DNA of 64,000 bases, from assembly GCA_963823565.1 (NCBI GenBank), contig CAWGLR010000003.1, positions 1 through 64,000 of the forward strand, written 5' to 3'. Below, piece by piece: positions 39,583 to 48,247 of this stretch. The notes beneath the pieces are model-generated. The model searched no databases. It was not told the origin of the DNA and worked only from the letters and a program-made list of their open reading frames with translations. Both the position numbers and the translations under genes were made by a program. The stretch's first letter is position 1. Every line of letters starts with the position of its first letter. Origin of the DNA: RHKX01 sp963823565. Lineage in GTDB: Bacteria > Actinomycetota > Thermoleophilia > Solirubrobacterales > 70-9.

Positions 39583-40830
39583 ATGCGAATCGGGATCGTT
39601 GGACTCGGATACGTCGGCCTGCCGCTCGCCGTCGCCTTCGCCGAAGGCGGGCACGAGGTCGTCGGCTACGACGTCGACGCCGATCGGGTCGAGCGGCTCG
39701 CCGGCGGCGACAGCGACATCGAGGACGTCTCCTCCGAGCGCCTCGCGAGGCTCACCGACCGGCTGCGGCCGACTACGGACGCGGCTGCGCTCGGGGAGTG
39801 CGAGGCGATCGTGATCTGCGTGCCGACGCCGCTCGCCGCGGAGCGCGAGCCCGATCTCTCCTTCGTCCGCGCCGCGATCGAGACGGTCGCCTCGGTCCTG
39901 CGCGAGGGCCAGCTCGTCGTGCTCGAGTCGACCACCTACCCGGGAACCACCCGCGAGGAGTTGCTGCCGCCGCTGGAGCGCGGTGGCCTGCGGGTCGGCG
40001 AGGGCTTCCATCTCGCCTACTCGCCCGAGCGCATCGACCCCGGCCGCAGCGACAACCAGATCGCCGAGACGCCGAAGGTGGTCGGCGGGATGACGCCCGC
40101 CTGCACGGAGCGGGCGGCGGCGCTCTACGAGCAGGTCACCGACGACGTCGTCCGCGTCTCCTCGCCGGAGGCGGCCGAGCTCTCGAAGCTGCTGGAGAAC
40201 ATCTTCCGCTCGGTCAACATCGCCCTGGTCAACGAGCTCGCTCAGCTCACCGACCGGCTCGGCATCGACATCTGGGAGGTGATCGACGCCGCCTCGAGCA
40301 AGCCGTTCGGCTTCATGCGCTTCGAGCCGGGGCCGGGAATGGGCGGGCACTGCCTGCCGATCGATCCCTTCTATCTCGCCTTCAAGGCGCGCCAGCACGA
40401 CTTCTACACCGAGTTCGTCGAGCTCGCGGGGAAGATCAACCAGGCGCAGCCCCACTTCTGCGTCTCGAAGATCCAGGCGGCCCTCAACGACCGCGGCAAG
40501 GCGGTGCGCGGCTCCAAGGTGATGCTTCTCGGCGTCTCCTACAAGGCCGGCGTCGCCGACCTGCGCGAGGCCCCGGCGCTGAAGATCATCCGCCACCTGC
40601 GCGGGCTCGGCGCCGAGGTCACCTACCACGACCCGCTCGTCCCCGAGCTCGCCGACCAGGACCTGCGATCGGTCGACCTCGCCGCCGGCGCGGCGGAGGC
40701 GGACGCTGTCGCGATCGTCACCGTCCACCCGGAGATCGATTACCAGCAGGTGATCGCGAGCGCCGATCTCGTCGTCGACTTCCGCGGCATCAGTCGCGGG
40801 ACGACCGCCGACAACGTCGTCCGGCTCTAG
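39583..40830 (+). CDS. Nucleotide-sugar dehydrogenase (UDP-glucose/UDP-GlcNAc/ManNAc type)
   Basis: 415 residues. N-terminal Rossmann motif GIVGLGYVGLPLAVAFAEGG, middle-domain NIFRSVNIALVNELA, catalytic Cys in GPGMGGHCLPIDP, and C-terminal VMLLGVSYKAGVADLREAPAL. The LGVSYK and DLRESPAL-type motifs are closest to UDP-N-acetyl-sugar 6-dehydrogenases (WbpA/WecC) rather than UDP-glucose dehydrogenase; substrate is not certain. It oxidises C6 to the carboxylate with two NAD+. No other sugar genes are adjacent. Confidence 0.88.
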   Translation: MRIGIVGLGYVGLPLAVAFAEGGHEVVGYDVDADRVERLAGGDSDIEDVSSERLARLTDRLRPTTDAAALGECEAIVICVPTPLAAEREPDLSFVRAAIETVASVLREGQLVVLESTTYPGTTREELLPPLERGGLRVGEGFHLAYSPERIDPGRSDNQIAETPKVVGGMTPACTERAAALYEQVTDDVVRVSSPEAAELSKLLENIFRSVNIALVNELAQLTDRLGIDIWEVIDAASSKPFGFMRFEPGPGMGGHCLPIDPFYLAFKARQHDFYTEFVELAGKINQAQPHFCVSKIQAALNDRGKAVRGSKVMLLGVSYKAGVADLREAPALKIIRHLRGLGAEVTYHDPLVPELADQDLRSVDLAAGAAEADAVAIVTVHPEIDYQQVIASADLVVDFRGISRGTTADNVVRL

Positions 40831-40833
40831 CCC

Positions 40834-41529
40834 GTGGGCTCGCTCGCGGAGACGCTGCGGCTGCACCGCCGGCGCCGCCGGATCGACCGCCTCACCCTGG
40901 CGCTGGCGGTGTCCGGCGTCGGCACGAGCGCCGCGGTGATCGCCGGCGAGTTCCAGCGCCGCTTCCGCCGCCGCGTCGACGAGCGCCATCCCCAGACTCG
41001 CCTGCCCCACGGGCCGGTCGAGGCGCTCCAGCTGGCTGGCCGCGCGTCCCAGGACACGCTGCTGGTCGCCTACGAGGGCTACGCGGCCTCGACCCGCCGC
41101 GAGGCGGCGCTCTTCAACCTCTTCTCCGGGTTCGTCGGCGCGTTCGCCTGGGCGCGGCTCTCGACCGCGGGGATCCGCTGGGGCTGGTGGCCGTTCGGCA
41201 ACGTCAACGTCCGCGGCCGCCACATCCACCACTTCGTGCCCGGGATCGCGCTCGCGTTCGTCTCGGGCGGCGTCGGCATCGTCTCCGAGAACCGTGACCT
41301 CGAGACCCTGATGGCCATCCCGTTCGGCGCCGGGATCGGCCTGACGATGGACGAGGCCGCGCTGCTCGTCGACCTCCAGGACGTCTATTGGCTGCCGCGG
41401 GGCCGCTTCAGCATCCAGGTCAGCTCCGCGACGGCCTCGGTCCTCGGCGCGACGATCCTCGGCATGCGCCTGCTCCGCCGCGGCGAGGCGCGGGGCGAGC
41501 GGTCGGGGTTGATCCCGGGAGCGGCTTAG
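40834..41529 (+). CDS. Integral membrane protein of unknown function
   Basis: 231 residues from GTG, 4 bases after the dehydrogenase stop. A basic amphipathic N-terminus is followed by membrane segments around TLALAVSGVGTSAAVIAGEF, LFNLFSGFVGAFAWARL, HFVPGIALAFVSGGVGIV, AIPFGAGIGLTMDEAALLV and TASVLGATILGMRLL. A His-rich motif (GRHIHHFVPGI) and an acidic stretch (MDEAALLVDLQDVYW) could bind metal. I have seen this pattern in actinobacterial hypothetical proteins only. Confidence 0.7.
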   Translation: MGSLAETLRLHRRRRRIDRLTLALAVSGVGTSAAVIAGEFQRRFRRRVDERHPQTRLPHGPVEALQLAGRASQDTLLVAYEGYAASTRREAALFNLFSGFVGAFAWARLSTAGIRWGWWPFGNVNVRGRHIHHFVPGIALAFVSGGVGIVSENRDLETLMAIPFGAGIGLTMDEAALLVDLQDVYWLPRGRFSIQVSSATASVLGATILGMRLLRRGEARGERSGLIPGAA

Positions 41530-41653
41530 GACAGCGAGGGGGTCCGCTCGATTAGCCGCGCTATGCGGGTGCAACCGTGCACGCCCCCGCCTCTCCGAAT
41601 CAGCCGCAGATTCCGGAGCGACAGGCCTCAGCCGGCCCCACTCCCCCGCCCAC

Positions 41654-42412
41654 CTATCCCCGCAGCCGGTAGCGCGCGAAGAGCTCGTCGCCGTCGCGCA
41701 GCAGCCAGACCAGTTCCAGCGGGGTGACGTGCTCGGGGAGACCGCTCGTCAGCCCCGGCCCCTCGCCGCCGGCGAGCATCGGGCCGAGCGTGACGAAGAG
41801 CTCGTCGACGAGCCCGGCGCTGAGCAGGTCCGCGTGCAGGTGCGGGCCGCCCTCGCTGAGCAGGGAGCGGATGCCGCGCTCGACCCGAAGGTGGCGGAGG
41901 GCCTCGACGACGTCGACGCGCCCCTGGTGGCGGACGACCCGGACGGGGGTGGCGGTCTCGGGCGGCGACTTCTCGGAGGCGGTGAAGATGAGCACGCGGC
42001 CGCCGCCGTCGGTGAAGAGCGGCGCGTCCCAGGGGAGGTCGAGGCGCCCGGAGACGAGGACGAAGAGCGGGTCCGCGGGAAGCCCGCGGCGCTCCCGCAC
42101 CGCACGCCGGGAGGGATCGGTGAAGACGCGGCCGTAGCGCTCGGCCCGCATCGTCCCGGCCCCGACCATGATCGCCTCGGCGCGCATCCGCAGCGCGACG
42201 AGCATCGCCGTGTCGGTCTCGGTGCCGATCGCTCCGGAGCGGCCCTCGACGGTCGCGTGGCCGTCGACCGTGACCGCGAAGTTCGTGTAGACGTAGGGGC
42301 GGTCGTCGGCCGAGCACATGGCCACGGGGTCGAAGCCGGCGAGCTGGTCGTCGACGGTCGTCTCCGCCCGGTCGGGCAGCAGCCGCTCGATGGGCGTGGC
42401 GAGGTCGGCCAC
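41654..42412 (-). CDS. RibD C-terminal/DHFR-like pyrimidine reductase
   Basis: 252 residues. The bacterial RibD-C fold: YVYTNFAVTVDGHATVEGRSG (substrate strand), IMVGAGTMRAERYGRVF (NADPH loop), LFVLVSGRLDLPWDAPLF and LLSEGGPHLHADLLSAGLVDELFVTLGPMLAGG. Stand-alone enzymes of this fold reduce the ribosyl side chain in riboflavin synthesis or act on related pterins. No deaminase domain is attached. It is followed closely by the RpiB-like gene transcribed ahead of it (4-base spacing), suggesting coexpression. Confidence 0.85.
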   Translation of the reverse strand: MADLATPIERLLPDRAETTVDDQLAGFDPVAMCSADDRPYVYTNFAVTVDGHATVEGRSGAIGTETDTAMLVALRMRAEAIMVGAGTMRAERYGRVFTDPSRRAVRERRGLPADPLFVLVSGRLDLPWDAPLFTDGGGRVLIFTASEKSPPETATPVRVVRHQGRVDVVEALRHLRVERGIRSLLSEGGPHLHADLLSAGLVDELFVTLGPMLAGGEGPGLTSGLPEHVTPLELVWLLRDGDELFARYRLRG

Positions 42413-42415
42413 CGC

Positions 42416-42859
42416 TCAGCCCGTCTCGATCTCGCTCAGGTGGGCGACATTGGCGCGGTCGTCGGCTTCGGCCGACGGCTCGGCCTCGAGCCACGCGTCG
42501 AGGATCTCCTCGAGCTCCGCCCGCGATGTGGCGCGAAGGCTCAGCGCGAGCACGTTGGCGTCGTTCCAGCGCCGCGCCCCGCGCGCCGTCTCGGCGTCGC
42601 CGCAGAGCGCCGCCCGGATCCCGCCGACCTTGTTCGCGGCGATCGAGGCGCCGGTGCCGGTCCAGCAGGCGATCACCGCCTGCTCGGCGCGTCCCTCGGC
42701 GACGTCGCGCGCCGCCGCCTCCGAGGCCCAGGCCCAGTCGTCGCGCTCGCTGGCGCTGAGCGCGCCGTGGGGCATCACCTCATGGCCCCGCCTCTCCAGC
42801 TCTTCGGCGATGGAGGAAGCGACCCCCGTCAGCTCGTCTGCGGCGATGGCGATGCGCAT
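42416..42859 (-). CDS. RpiB/LacAB-family sugar-phosphate isomerase
   Basis: 147 residues. MRIAIAADELTGVASSIAEE, EQAVIACWTGTGASIAANKVGGIRAALCGD and NDANVLALSLRATS are the three conserved blocks of ribose-5-phosphate isomerase B. The active-site Cys is present in ACWTGTG, but the following Gly of CGTG is Trp, and the N-terminal ADHxG region reads ADELTG, so the His is absent; the substrate may differ from ribose 5-phosphate. It is first in a two-gene unit with the RibD-like reductase. Confidence 0.8.
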   Translation of the reverse strand: MRIAIAADELTGVASSIAEELERRGHEVMPHGALSASERDDWAWASEAAARDVAEGRAEQAVIACWTGTGASIAANKVGGIRAALCGDAETARGARRWNDANVLALSLRATSRAELEEILDAWLEAEPSAEADDRANVAHLSEIETG

Positions 42860-42922
42860 GGGAGGAACTTAGCCGTCCGGCGACAGCAGCCGTTGATCCT
42901 GCCCCAGACGACTAGTCGGGAC

Positions 42923-42959
42923 CCGGGCGAACCGGACGCAAAGCGGAGGATTCGCCCGG
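42923..42959 (-). terminator. Hairpin after the dehalogenase gene
   Basis: CCGGGCGAA (42923-42931) pairs with TTCGCCCGG (42951-42959) across a 19-base loop. It begins 7 bases past the stop of the minus-strand HAD gene. No T-tract. Confidence 0.55.
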
Positions 42960-42965
42960 AGTCAT

Positions 42966-43649
42966 CTAGCAGCCCAGCTTCTTCGCCGCGTCCCGCAGGT
43001 TCTTGACCTCGGCCGTCGGCTTCTTCGCGCTGCTGTCGAGCTTCTCGCCGCGCCGGTTGATCCAGATGACCGGGACGCGCATCTTCACCAGCGGCTCGAC
43101 GTCGGTGTAGTGGCCGCTGGTGATGTGGACCCAGCCCTTCTTCTTGCCGATTCGCCGCGCGCACTCCTTGAAGTGGGCCGGCTCGGGCTTGTAGGAGCGG
43201 ACCTGCTGGGCGGTGACGACGAGGTCGAGCTCGGTCCGCAGGTGGCGACGGGAGACGCCGAGCAGCTTGTCGTCGACGTTGGAGACGATCCCGAGGTTGT
43301 ACTTCTGCTTCAGCCGGTCCATCGCCGCGTTGGCCTCGCGGAAGGGCTGCCAGCTGCCGATCGAGTCGGGCAGGAACTGGGCACGGGAGGGCTCGAGGCT
43401 CCAGCCGACCTCACCGGCGGCCTTGACCGCGGCGCGGCGCAGGACCTCGGCGTAGAGCTCGTAGGAGCCGGCCATCACCTCGTACTGGACCTCGTAGAAG
43501 CGCGGGAGCAGCGTCTTCATGTCGAGGGTCAGGCCGTCCTCGACGGCCGCCTTCTCGAAGGCCTCGGTGATTCCCTTGTCCCAGTCGATGAGCGTGCCGT
43601 AGCAATCCACGGTCACCCATTCGATCTCGCTGCGCTTAGGTAGAGGCAT
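42966..43649 (-). CDS. HAD-superfamily haloacid dehalogenase type II-like hydrolase
   Basis: 227 residues. Nucleophile motif VTVDCYGTLIDWDKG (Asp15 region), motif II LGIVSNVD, motif III Lys in RSYKPEPAHFKECAR, motif IV HITSGHYTDVEP, where the usual acidic pair is weak. The overall layout is L-2-haloacid dehalogenase/phosphoglycolate phosphatase-like. The C-terminus is lysine-rich (SSAKKPTAEVKNLRDAAKKL). Substrate unknown. Stands alone, ahead of a hairpin. Confidence 0.82.
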   Translation of the reverse strand: MPLPKRSEIEWVTVDCYGTLIDWDKGITEAFEKAAVEDGLTLDMKTLLPRFYEVQYEVMAGSYELYAEVLRRAAVKAAGEVGWSLEPSRAQFLPDSIGSWQPFREANAAMDRLKQKYNLGIVSNVDDKLLGVSRRHLRTELDLVVTAQQVRSYKPEPAHFKECARRIGKKKGWVHITSGHYTDVEPLVKMRVPVIWINRRGEKLDSSAKKPTAEVKNLRDAAKKLGC

Positions 43650-43720
43650 GAGGGCGCGCCATTATGCCAGCCGCGGGAATCGCGGCCGTGCCGGCGCTCG
43701 TTGCCGCTCGGGGAGCGGGC

Positions 43721-44023
43721 TCAGCCCTTGCCGACCGTCTTCGCGTCCGCGTTCGCGAGCATCAGGTCGATGAACTCGCCGACCTCGGTGCTTCGCGACT
43801 GCGGCGCGCGCATCGGCTTGTGGGCGTGAACGGTGTAGACGTTCCGCCGCCCCTCGCGCTTGCGGCTGAGGTACCCCTCCTCGACCAGCTCAGTGACGAT
43901 TCGCTGCGCCGCGCGCTCGGTGATGTCGAGCGTCGAAGCGATGTCGCGAAGGCGCACTGTCGGGTCATTGGTGATGACCATCAGCACTCGCGCATGGTTA
44001 GTGATGAATGTCCAGGTGCTCAT
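43721..44023 (-). CDS. Winged-helix transcriptional regulator (MarR/ArsR-like)
   Basis: 100 residues. VRLRDIASTLDITERAAQRI is the HTH and VTELVEEGYLSRKREGRRNV the wing (about residues 24-65), close to small MarR/ArsR-type single-domain regulators. No cysteine metal site is seen. It is divergent from sucC across 150 bases, with a TATAAA -10-like sequence on its strand near 44090-44096; regulation of its own gene or sucCD is possible. Confidence 0.82.
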   Translation of the reverse strand: MSTWTFITNHARVLMVITNDPTVRLRDIASTLDITERAAQRIVTELVEEGYLSRKREGRRNVYTVHAHKPMRAPQSRSTEVGEFIDLMLANADAKTVGKG

Positions 44024-44176
44024 TGGATGTAGCCTTTCAGATTCAGTCCGGTGCGTGGCGCGTCATTCCTGCCGTGGCGAGCGTTACCCCATTTATACGA
44101 CCGCAATCGGCGATACCTCTGCCGTTCGCCCCAGTTGGGGTAGTCTGCCCGCCGCCCGCCCACGGGCACCGCACCC

Positions 44177-45346
44177 ATGGACCTCCTCGAGTATCAGGGA
44201 AAGCAACTTTTCGCGCGCGCCGGCGTGCCCGTCCCCGAGGGCGAGGTCGCCTCTGAGGTCGACGACGCGGTCGCCGCGGCGGAGCGCATCGGCTTCCCCT
44301 GCGTGATCAAGGCCCAGGTCCAGATCGGCGGCCGCGGCAAGGCGGGCGGCATCAAGCTGGCGAAGGACGCCGACGAGGCTCGCACCCACGCCGACGCGAT
44401 TCTCGGCATGGACATCCGCGGGCCCCGCGGAGAGGGCCCCTTCCGCGTCCATCAGGTCTGGGTCGAGGGCGCGTCCGACATCGACGCCGAGTACTACGCC
44501 TCGATCATTCTCGACCGCTCGGAGAAGAAGTCGCTCGCGATCCTCTCGCGGATGGGCGGGATGAACGTCGAGGAGATCGCCGAGAAGGACCCCGACGCGC
44601 TCGTCCAGCGTCACATCGACCCCTTCGATGGGCTCAGCGAGGACGACGCCCGCGCGCTCGCCGTCGACGCCGGGATCGACGAGGACGTCGTCGACGGCGT
44701 CGCCGAGACGCTGGTCAAGCTGAGCGAAGGCTTCGACGAGTTCGACGCCACCCTGATCGAGGTCAACCCGCTGATCGTCACCGGCGACCGCAGGGTCGTC
44801 GCGCTCGACTCGAAGGTGACGATCGACAACTCCGCCCTGTTCCGCCACGAGGACCTCGCCGACCTCGAGGACCCCTCCGACGACGACCCGCAGGAGCGGA
44901 TGGCGAAGGAGCGAGGCCTGACCTACGTCAAGCTCGACGGCAACGTCGGCATCCTCGGCAACGGCGCGGGGCTCTGCATGTCGACCCTCGATGTCGTCGC
45001 CAACGCCGGCGGCGAGCCCGCGAACTTCCTCGACGCCGGCGGCGGCTCGAAGGCCGACGCGATCGTCGACGCGCTCGAGGTCATCACCTCCGACGAGAAG
45101 GTGACGGCGGTGCTGTTCAACATCTTCGGCGGGATCACCCGCTGCGACGAGGTCGCCAGGGGGATCATCGAGGCCTACTCGCGGGTCGACATGGACGTGC
45201 CGCTGGTCGTCCGCCTCGACGGGACCAACTCCGAGGAGGGCCTGCGGCTGCTCGACGAGGCGAACCTCGAGGGCCTCGAGGTGAACGCGACGATGCTGGG
45301 AGCGGCTGAGCGGGTCGTCGAGCTGGCGGCCGGAGGCAGCCGGTGA
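44177..45346 (+). CDS. sucC: Succinate-CoA ligase (ADP-forming) beta subunit
   Basis: 389 residues. ATP-grasp fold: MDLLEYQGKQLFARAGVPVP, VIKAQVQIGGRGKAGGIKLA, EVNPLIVTGDRRVVALDSKV, then the ligase domain GNGAGLCMSTLDVVANAGGE and NIFGGITRCDEVARGI. It converts succinyl-CoA to succinate in the TCA cycle with ATP or GTP formation. Its stop overlaps the sucD GTG. Confidence 0.97.
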   Translation: MDLLEYQGKQLFARAGVPVPEGEVASEVDDAVAAAERIGFPCVIKAQVQIGGRGKAGGIKLAKDADEARTHADAILGMDIRGPRGEGPFRVHQVWVEGASDIDAEYYASIILDRSEKKSLAILSRMGGMNVEEIAEKDPDALVQRHIDPFDGLSEDDARALAVDAGIDEDVVDGVAETLVKLSEGFDEFDATLIEVNPLIVTGDRRVVALDSKVTIDNSALFRHEDLADLEDPSDDDPQERMAKERGLTYVKLDGNVGILGNGAGLCMSTLDVVANAGGEPANFLDAGGGSKADAIVDALEVITSDEKVTAVLFNIFGGITRCDEVARGIIEAYSRVDMDVPLVVRLDGTNSEEGLRLLDEANLEGLEVNATMLGAAERVVELAAGGSR

Positions 45347-46215
45347 GCATCATCGTCGGGGACGCCACGAAGCTCTGCGTGAGCGGCCTGACCGGGCGCG
45401 AGGGCTCCTTCCACGGGCTCCGCAACCGCGACTACGGGACCGACCTGGTCGCCGGCGTGACGCCGAAGAAGGGCGGGCAGAACGTCGACGGCGTGCCGAT
45501 CTTCGACACCATCGAGGAGGCCGTCGGCGAGGCCGGCGCGAACACCTCGATGATCTTCGTCCCCGCGCGCTTCGCCGCCGCCGCGATCAACGAGGCGATC
45601 GACGCCGGCATCGAGACCGTCATCGCGATCACCGAGGGGATCCCGGTCCACGACATGCTGCCGACCTACTGGCGGGCGAAGGAGAAGGGCGTGCGGCTGA
45701 TCGGCCCGAACTGCCCCGGCGTCCTCTCGCCCGGGAAGGCGAACGTCGGGATCATCCCCGCGCAGTTCTTCGACCGCGGCTCGATCGGCGTGGTCTCCAA
45801 GTCCGGCACTCTGACCTACCAGATCGGCAACGAGCTCAAGCAGGCCGGCCTCGGCAACTCCTCGATCGTCGGCATCGGCGGCGACCCGATCGTCGGCTCC
45901 GACTTCATCGACATCCTCGAGCTCTACGAGAATGACGACGAGACCGAGCTGATCGTCCTCGTCGGCGAGATCGGCGGCGATGCCGAGGAGCGGGCCGCCG
46001 ACTACATCGCCGAGCACGTCACCAAGCCGGTCGTCGCCTACATCGCCGGCTTCACGGCGCCTCCGGGCAAGCAGATGGGCCACGCCGGGGCGATCATCTC
46101 CGGCTCCTCGGGCACCGCCGAGGCGAAGAAGAAGGCCTTCGAGGCCAAGGGCGTGCAGGTCGGCACGAGCCCGAGCGAGGCGGCCAAGATCGCTGCCGAA
46201 ATCGTCAACTCCTGA
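45343..46215 (+). CDS. sucD: Succinate-CoA ligase alpha subunit
   Basis: 290 residues from GTG (GTGA overlap with sucC). CoA-binding N-terminus (VSGLTGREGSFHGLRNRDYG), LIGPNCPGVLSPG, GVVSKSGTLTYQI, and the phosphohistidine loop KQMGHAGAIISGSSGTAEAK. Complete. It carries the phosphorylated His and CoA site; SucC supplies nucleotide binding. A GNAT gene overlaps the stop. Confidence 0.97.
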   Translation: MSIIVGDATKLCVSGLTGREGSFHGLRNRDYGTDLVAGVTPKKGGQNVDGVPIFDTIEEAVGEAGANTSMIFVPARFAAAAINEAIDAGIETVIAITEGIPVHDMLPTYWRAKEKGVRLIGPNCPGVLSPGKANVGIIPAQFFDRGSIGVVSKSGTLTYQIGNELKQAGLGNSSIVGIGGDPIVGSDFIDILELYENDDETELIVLVGEIGGDAEERAADYIAEHVTKPVVAYIAGFTAPPGKQMGHAGAIISGSSGTAEAKKKAFEAKGVQVGTSPSEAAKIAAEIVNS

Positions 46216-46643
46216 ACGCGGCCGACGAAATCGAGTTCCGCGAGGGGCTCGATCCCGCGCTGATCGACGACCTCGTCGCGCTCTACGCGCGCGAGTGGTG
46301 GACCAGCGACCGCGACCGCGAGCACGTCGAGCCGATGCTGGCGGGCAGCGACCTGGTCCTGTCGGCCGTCGCCGGCGGCCGGCTGGTGGGGTTCGTCCGC
46401 GCGATCACCGATGGCGTCTATCGGGCGAGCATCTTCGACGTCATCGTCGATCCCGAGTGGCGCAGCCGCGGCGTCGGCGCCGAGCTCGTCCGCCGCGCCC
46501 ACGAGCACCCGGTTCTCGCCGGGTGCCGGCGCATCGAGCTGGTCTGCCTCGAGGAGATGGTGCCCTTCTACGAGCGCTTCGGCTACGAGATCGCCGCCCC
46601 GGAGCACCTGCGGATGGTCTGGCGTCGCCCGGGCTGGTCGTGA
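46212..46643 (+). CDS. GNAT-family N-acetyltransferase
   Basis: About 143 residues (NAADEIEFREGLDPALIDDL ... HLRMVWRRPGWS). Acetyl-CoA site: IFDVIVDPEWRSRGVGAELVRRA (R/Q-x-x-G-x-A/G type loop), then C-terminal EEMVPFYERFGYE. The fold requires residues well before the first ATG (46335). No ATG, GTG or TTG is in frame near the start; CTG at 46212 fits, its TG shared with the sucD stop TGA. Target unknown; location behind sucCD hints at metabolic or protein acetylation. Confidence 0.8.
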   Translation: MNAADEIEFREGLDPALIDDLVALYAREWWTSDRDREHVEPMLAGSDLVLSAVAGGRLVGFVRAITDGVYRASIFDVIVDPEWRSRGVGAELVRRAHEHPVLAGCRRIELVCLEEMVPFYERFGYEIAAPEHLRMVWRRPGWS

Positions 46644-46695
46644 GCGCCCGCTGAGCGGAGTCGGCCCGTCGCTCGCGCCTATACTCGCCCCGCCG

Positions 46696-47802
46696 ATGGC
46701 CGACGTGATCTCCTTCGCCCGCGGCGCGCCGAGCGCCGATCTGCTCCCCGTCGAGGCCGTGCGCGAGGCGGCCGATCGGGCGCTGCAGGTGGACGCGACC
46801 CGCGCGCTCTCCTACGGCACTGGGATCGGCCACCCGGCGCTGTGCGGGTGGATCGCCGAGCGCCACGGCGGCGTCGATCCCGCCCGGGTGATGGTCACCA
46901 ACGGGTCGCTGGAGGCGGGGTGGATGCTCTTCAGCGCGATCGCCGGCGCCGGCGACGAGGTCGTCGTCGAGCAGCCCTCCTACGACCGCACCCTGCTGAT
47001 GCTCGAGAAGCTCGGCGTCGACCGGATCGGCGTCCCGCTCGAGGCCGACGGCATCGACGTCGACGGGGTCGCGCAGGCCCTCGCCGACGGGCACCGGCCG
47101 AAGCTCGTCCACGTCATCCCCAACTACCACAACCCCGCCGGCTGCACGCTCTCGGAGGAGAAGCGCCGCCGCCTGGTCGAGCTGTCCGCCGAGCACGGCT
47201 TCTGGATCTTCGAGGACGACCCCTACCGCGAGGTGCGGTTCGGCGACGCCGAGGAGCTGCCGACCATGCTCGCCCTCGCCGAGGGGACCGGCGCCAAGGT
47301 CGTCCACGCGTCCTCGTTCTCGAAGACCGTGAGCCCCGGCGTCCGCGTCGGGTACCTGATCGGCCCGCCGGACGAGATCGCCTCGCTGGCGAAGGCCGCC
47401 AACGAGACGTACATCTCGCCGAACATGCTCGCCGAGGCGATCGTCTACGAGCTCTGCCGCTCCGGCTCGCTCGACGAGAACATCAAGCTGGTCAACGCGG
47501 CCCTGGCCGAGCGCCGGGACGCGGTCGTCCGCGAGCTCGAGGCGCAGGTCCCCGAGGCGGAGTTCGTCACCCCGCGCGGCGGCTACTTCCTCTGGCTCGA
47601 CCTCGCCGAGGGCAGCGATACCCCCGCGCTGCTGCCGATCGCCAAGCGGGAGGGCGTCGCCTTCGTCGCCGGCCCCGACTTCATGCTCGCCGACGGCGAG
47701 CGCAGCCTCCGTCTCTCGTTCGCGAGCGTCCCGCCCGCCGACGTCCCCGTCGGCATCAGCCGGATCGCCCGAGCGCTGGTGATCCTCAGGGACGGCAAGT
47801 AG
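46696..47802 (+). CDS. PLP-dependent aminotransferase, class I/II (2-aminoadipate/LysN-like)
   Basis: 368 residues. Fold-type I features: VISFARGAPSADLLPVEAV start, YGTGIGHPALCGWIAERHGG, VTNGSLEAGWMLFSAI, HVIPNYHNPAGCTLSEEKRR, EDDPYREVRF and the PLP lysine in HASSFSKTVSPGVRVGYL. This is the MocR-related LysN/aminoadipate group without a DNA-binding domain. It probably transaminates 2-oxo acids such as 2-oxoadipate or aromatic keto acids. Confidence 0.9.
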   Translation: MADVISFARGAPSADLLPVEAVREAADRALQVDATRALSYGTGIGHPALCGWIAERHGGVDPARVMVTNGSLEAGWMLFSAIAGAGDEVVVEQPSYDRTLLMLEKLGVDRIGVPLEADGIDVDGVAQALADGHRPKLVHVIPNYHNPAGCTLSEEKRRRLVELSAEHGFWIFEDDPYREVRFGDAEELPTMLALAEGTGAKVVHASSFSKTVSPGVRVGYLIGPPDEIASLAKAANETYISPNMLAEAIVYELCRSGSLDENIKLVNAALAERRDAVVRELEAQVPEAEFVTPRGGYFLWLDLAEGSDTPALLPIAKREGVAFVAGPDFMLADGERSLRLSFASVPPADVPVGISRIARALVILRDGK

Positions 47803-47912
47803 TCCTAGGTCGGGGCGCGCCGGCTGGGTGCCGCCGCCAAGCCTCCCCTCACCGCCCCCGCGGCCCCTGCCTCGCCGCCCGAAACCGAAAGATAACTTGC
47901 TGTTTGCATTTC

Positions 47913-47928
47913 CTTAGCAATTGCTAAG
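47913..47928. promoter_or_regulatory. 16-bp perfect palindrome in an AT-rich promoter region
   Basis: CTTAGCAATTGCTAAG is fully self-complementary and lies within about 80 bases (47883-47965) of AT-rich DNA, unlike the rest of the window. It is 92 bases before the small gene at 48020. The divergent-facing DtxR/MntR-type gene lies 1.1 kb away; DtxR-family sites are AT-rich palindromes of this size, so a metal-dependent operator is a fair guess. Confidence 0.55.
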
Positions 47929-48019
47929 AAAGAGCTGCTATTGTCGAGTCTTCTAGTAAACAAAGGTACGGCTGGAGCGGGGAGGCGTTCCCCGGCCTGA
48001 GGACACGAGGAGATTGAAG

Positions 48020-48247
48020 ATGCCGATCAGCTTCTTCGAGGGAATTCCCGAGGATCAGCGTGAGCAGGTGGCCCGCCGCAACATGGAGCGGCGCTTCTTC
48101 GCGCTGGCCGCAGCGGTCCGCGACCACGAGGCGGCTACGCGCCGGCTCACCCCGGCCCACGCCGCGCGCGACGAGCGGCTCTACCGTCGCCTGCGCCAGA
48201 TCTGCGGAGAGCCCAGCACCGAGACCCAGGAGATCCCGGCGGCCTGA
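48020..48247 (+). CDS. Small charged protein downstream of a palindromic promoter
   Basis: 75 residues (MPISFFEGIPEDQREQVARR ...). GAGGAG at 48007-48012 favours the ATG at 48020 over the TTG at 48014. Two helices rich in Arg and Glu (EDQREQVARRNMERRFFALA, DHEAATRRLTPAHAARDERL) and a disordered tail. No family recognised; cytoplasmic. Its promoter region contains the palindrome at 47913, so it may be metal- or stress-controlled. Confidence 0.6.
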   Translation: MPISFFEGIPEDQREQVARRNMERRFFALAAAVRDHEAATRRLTPAHAARDERLYRRLRQICGEPSTETQEIPAA

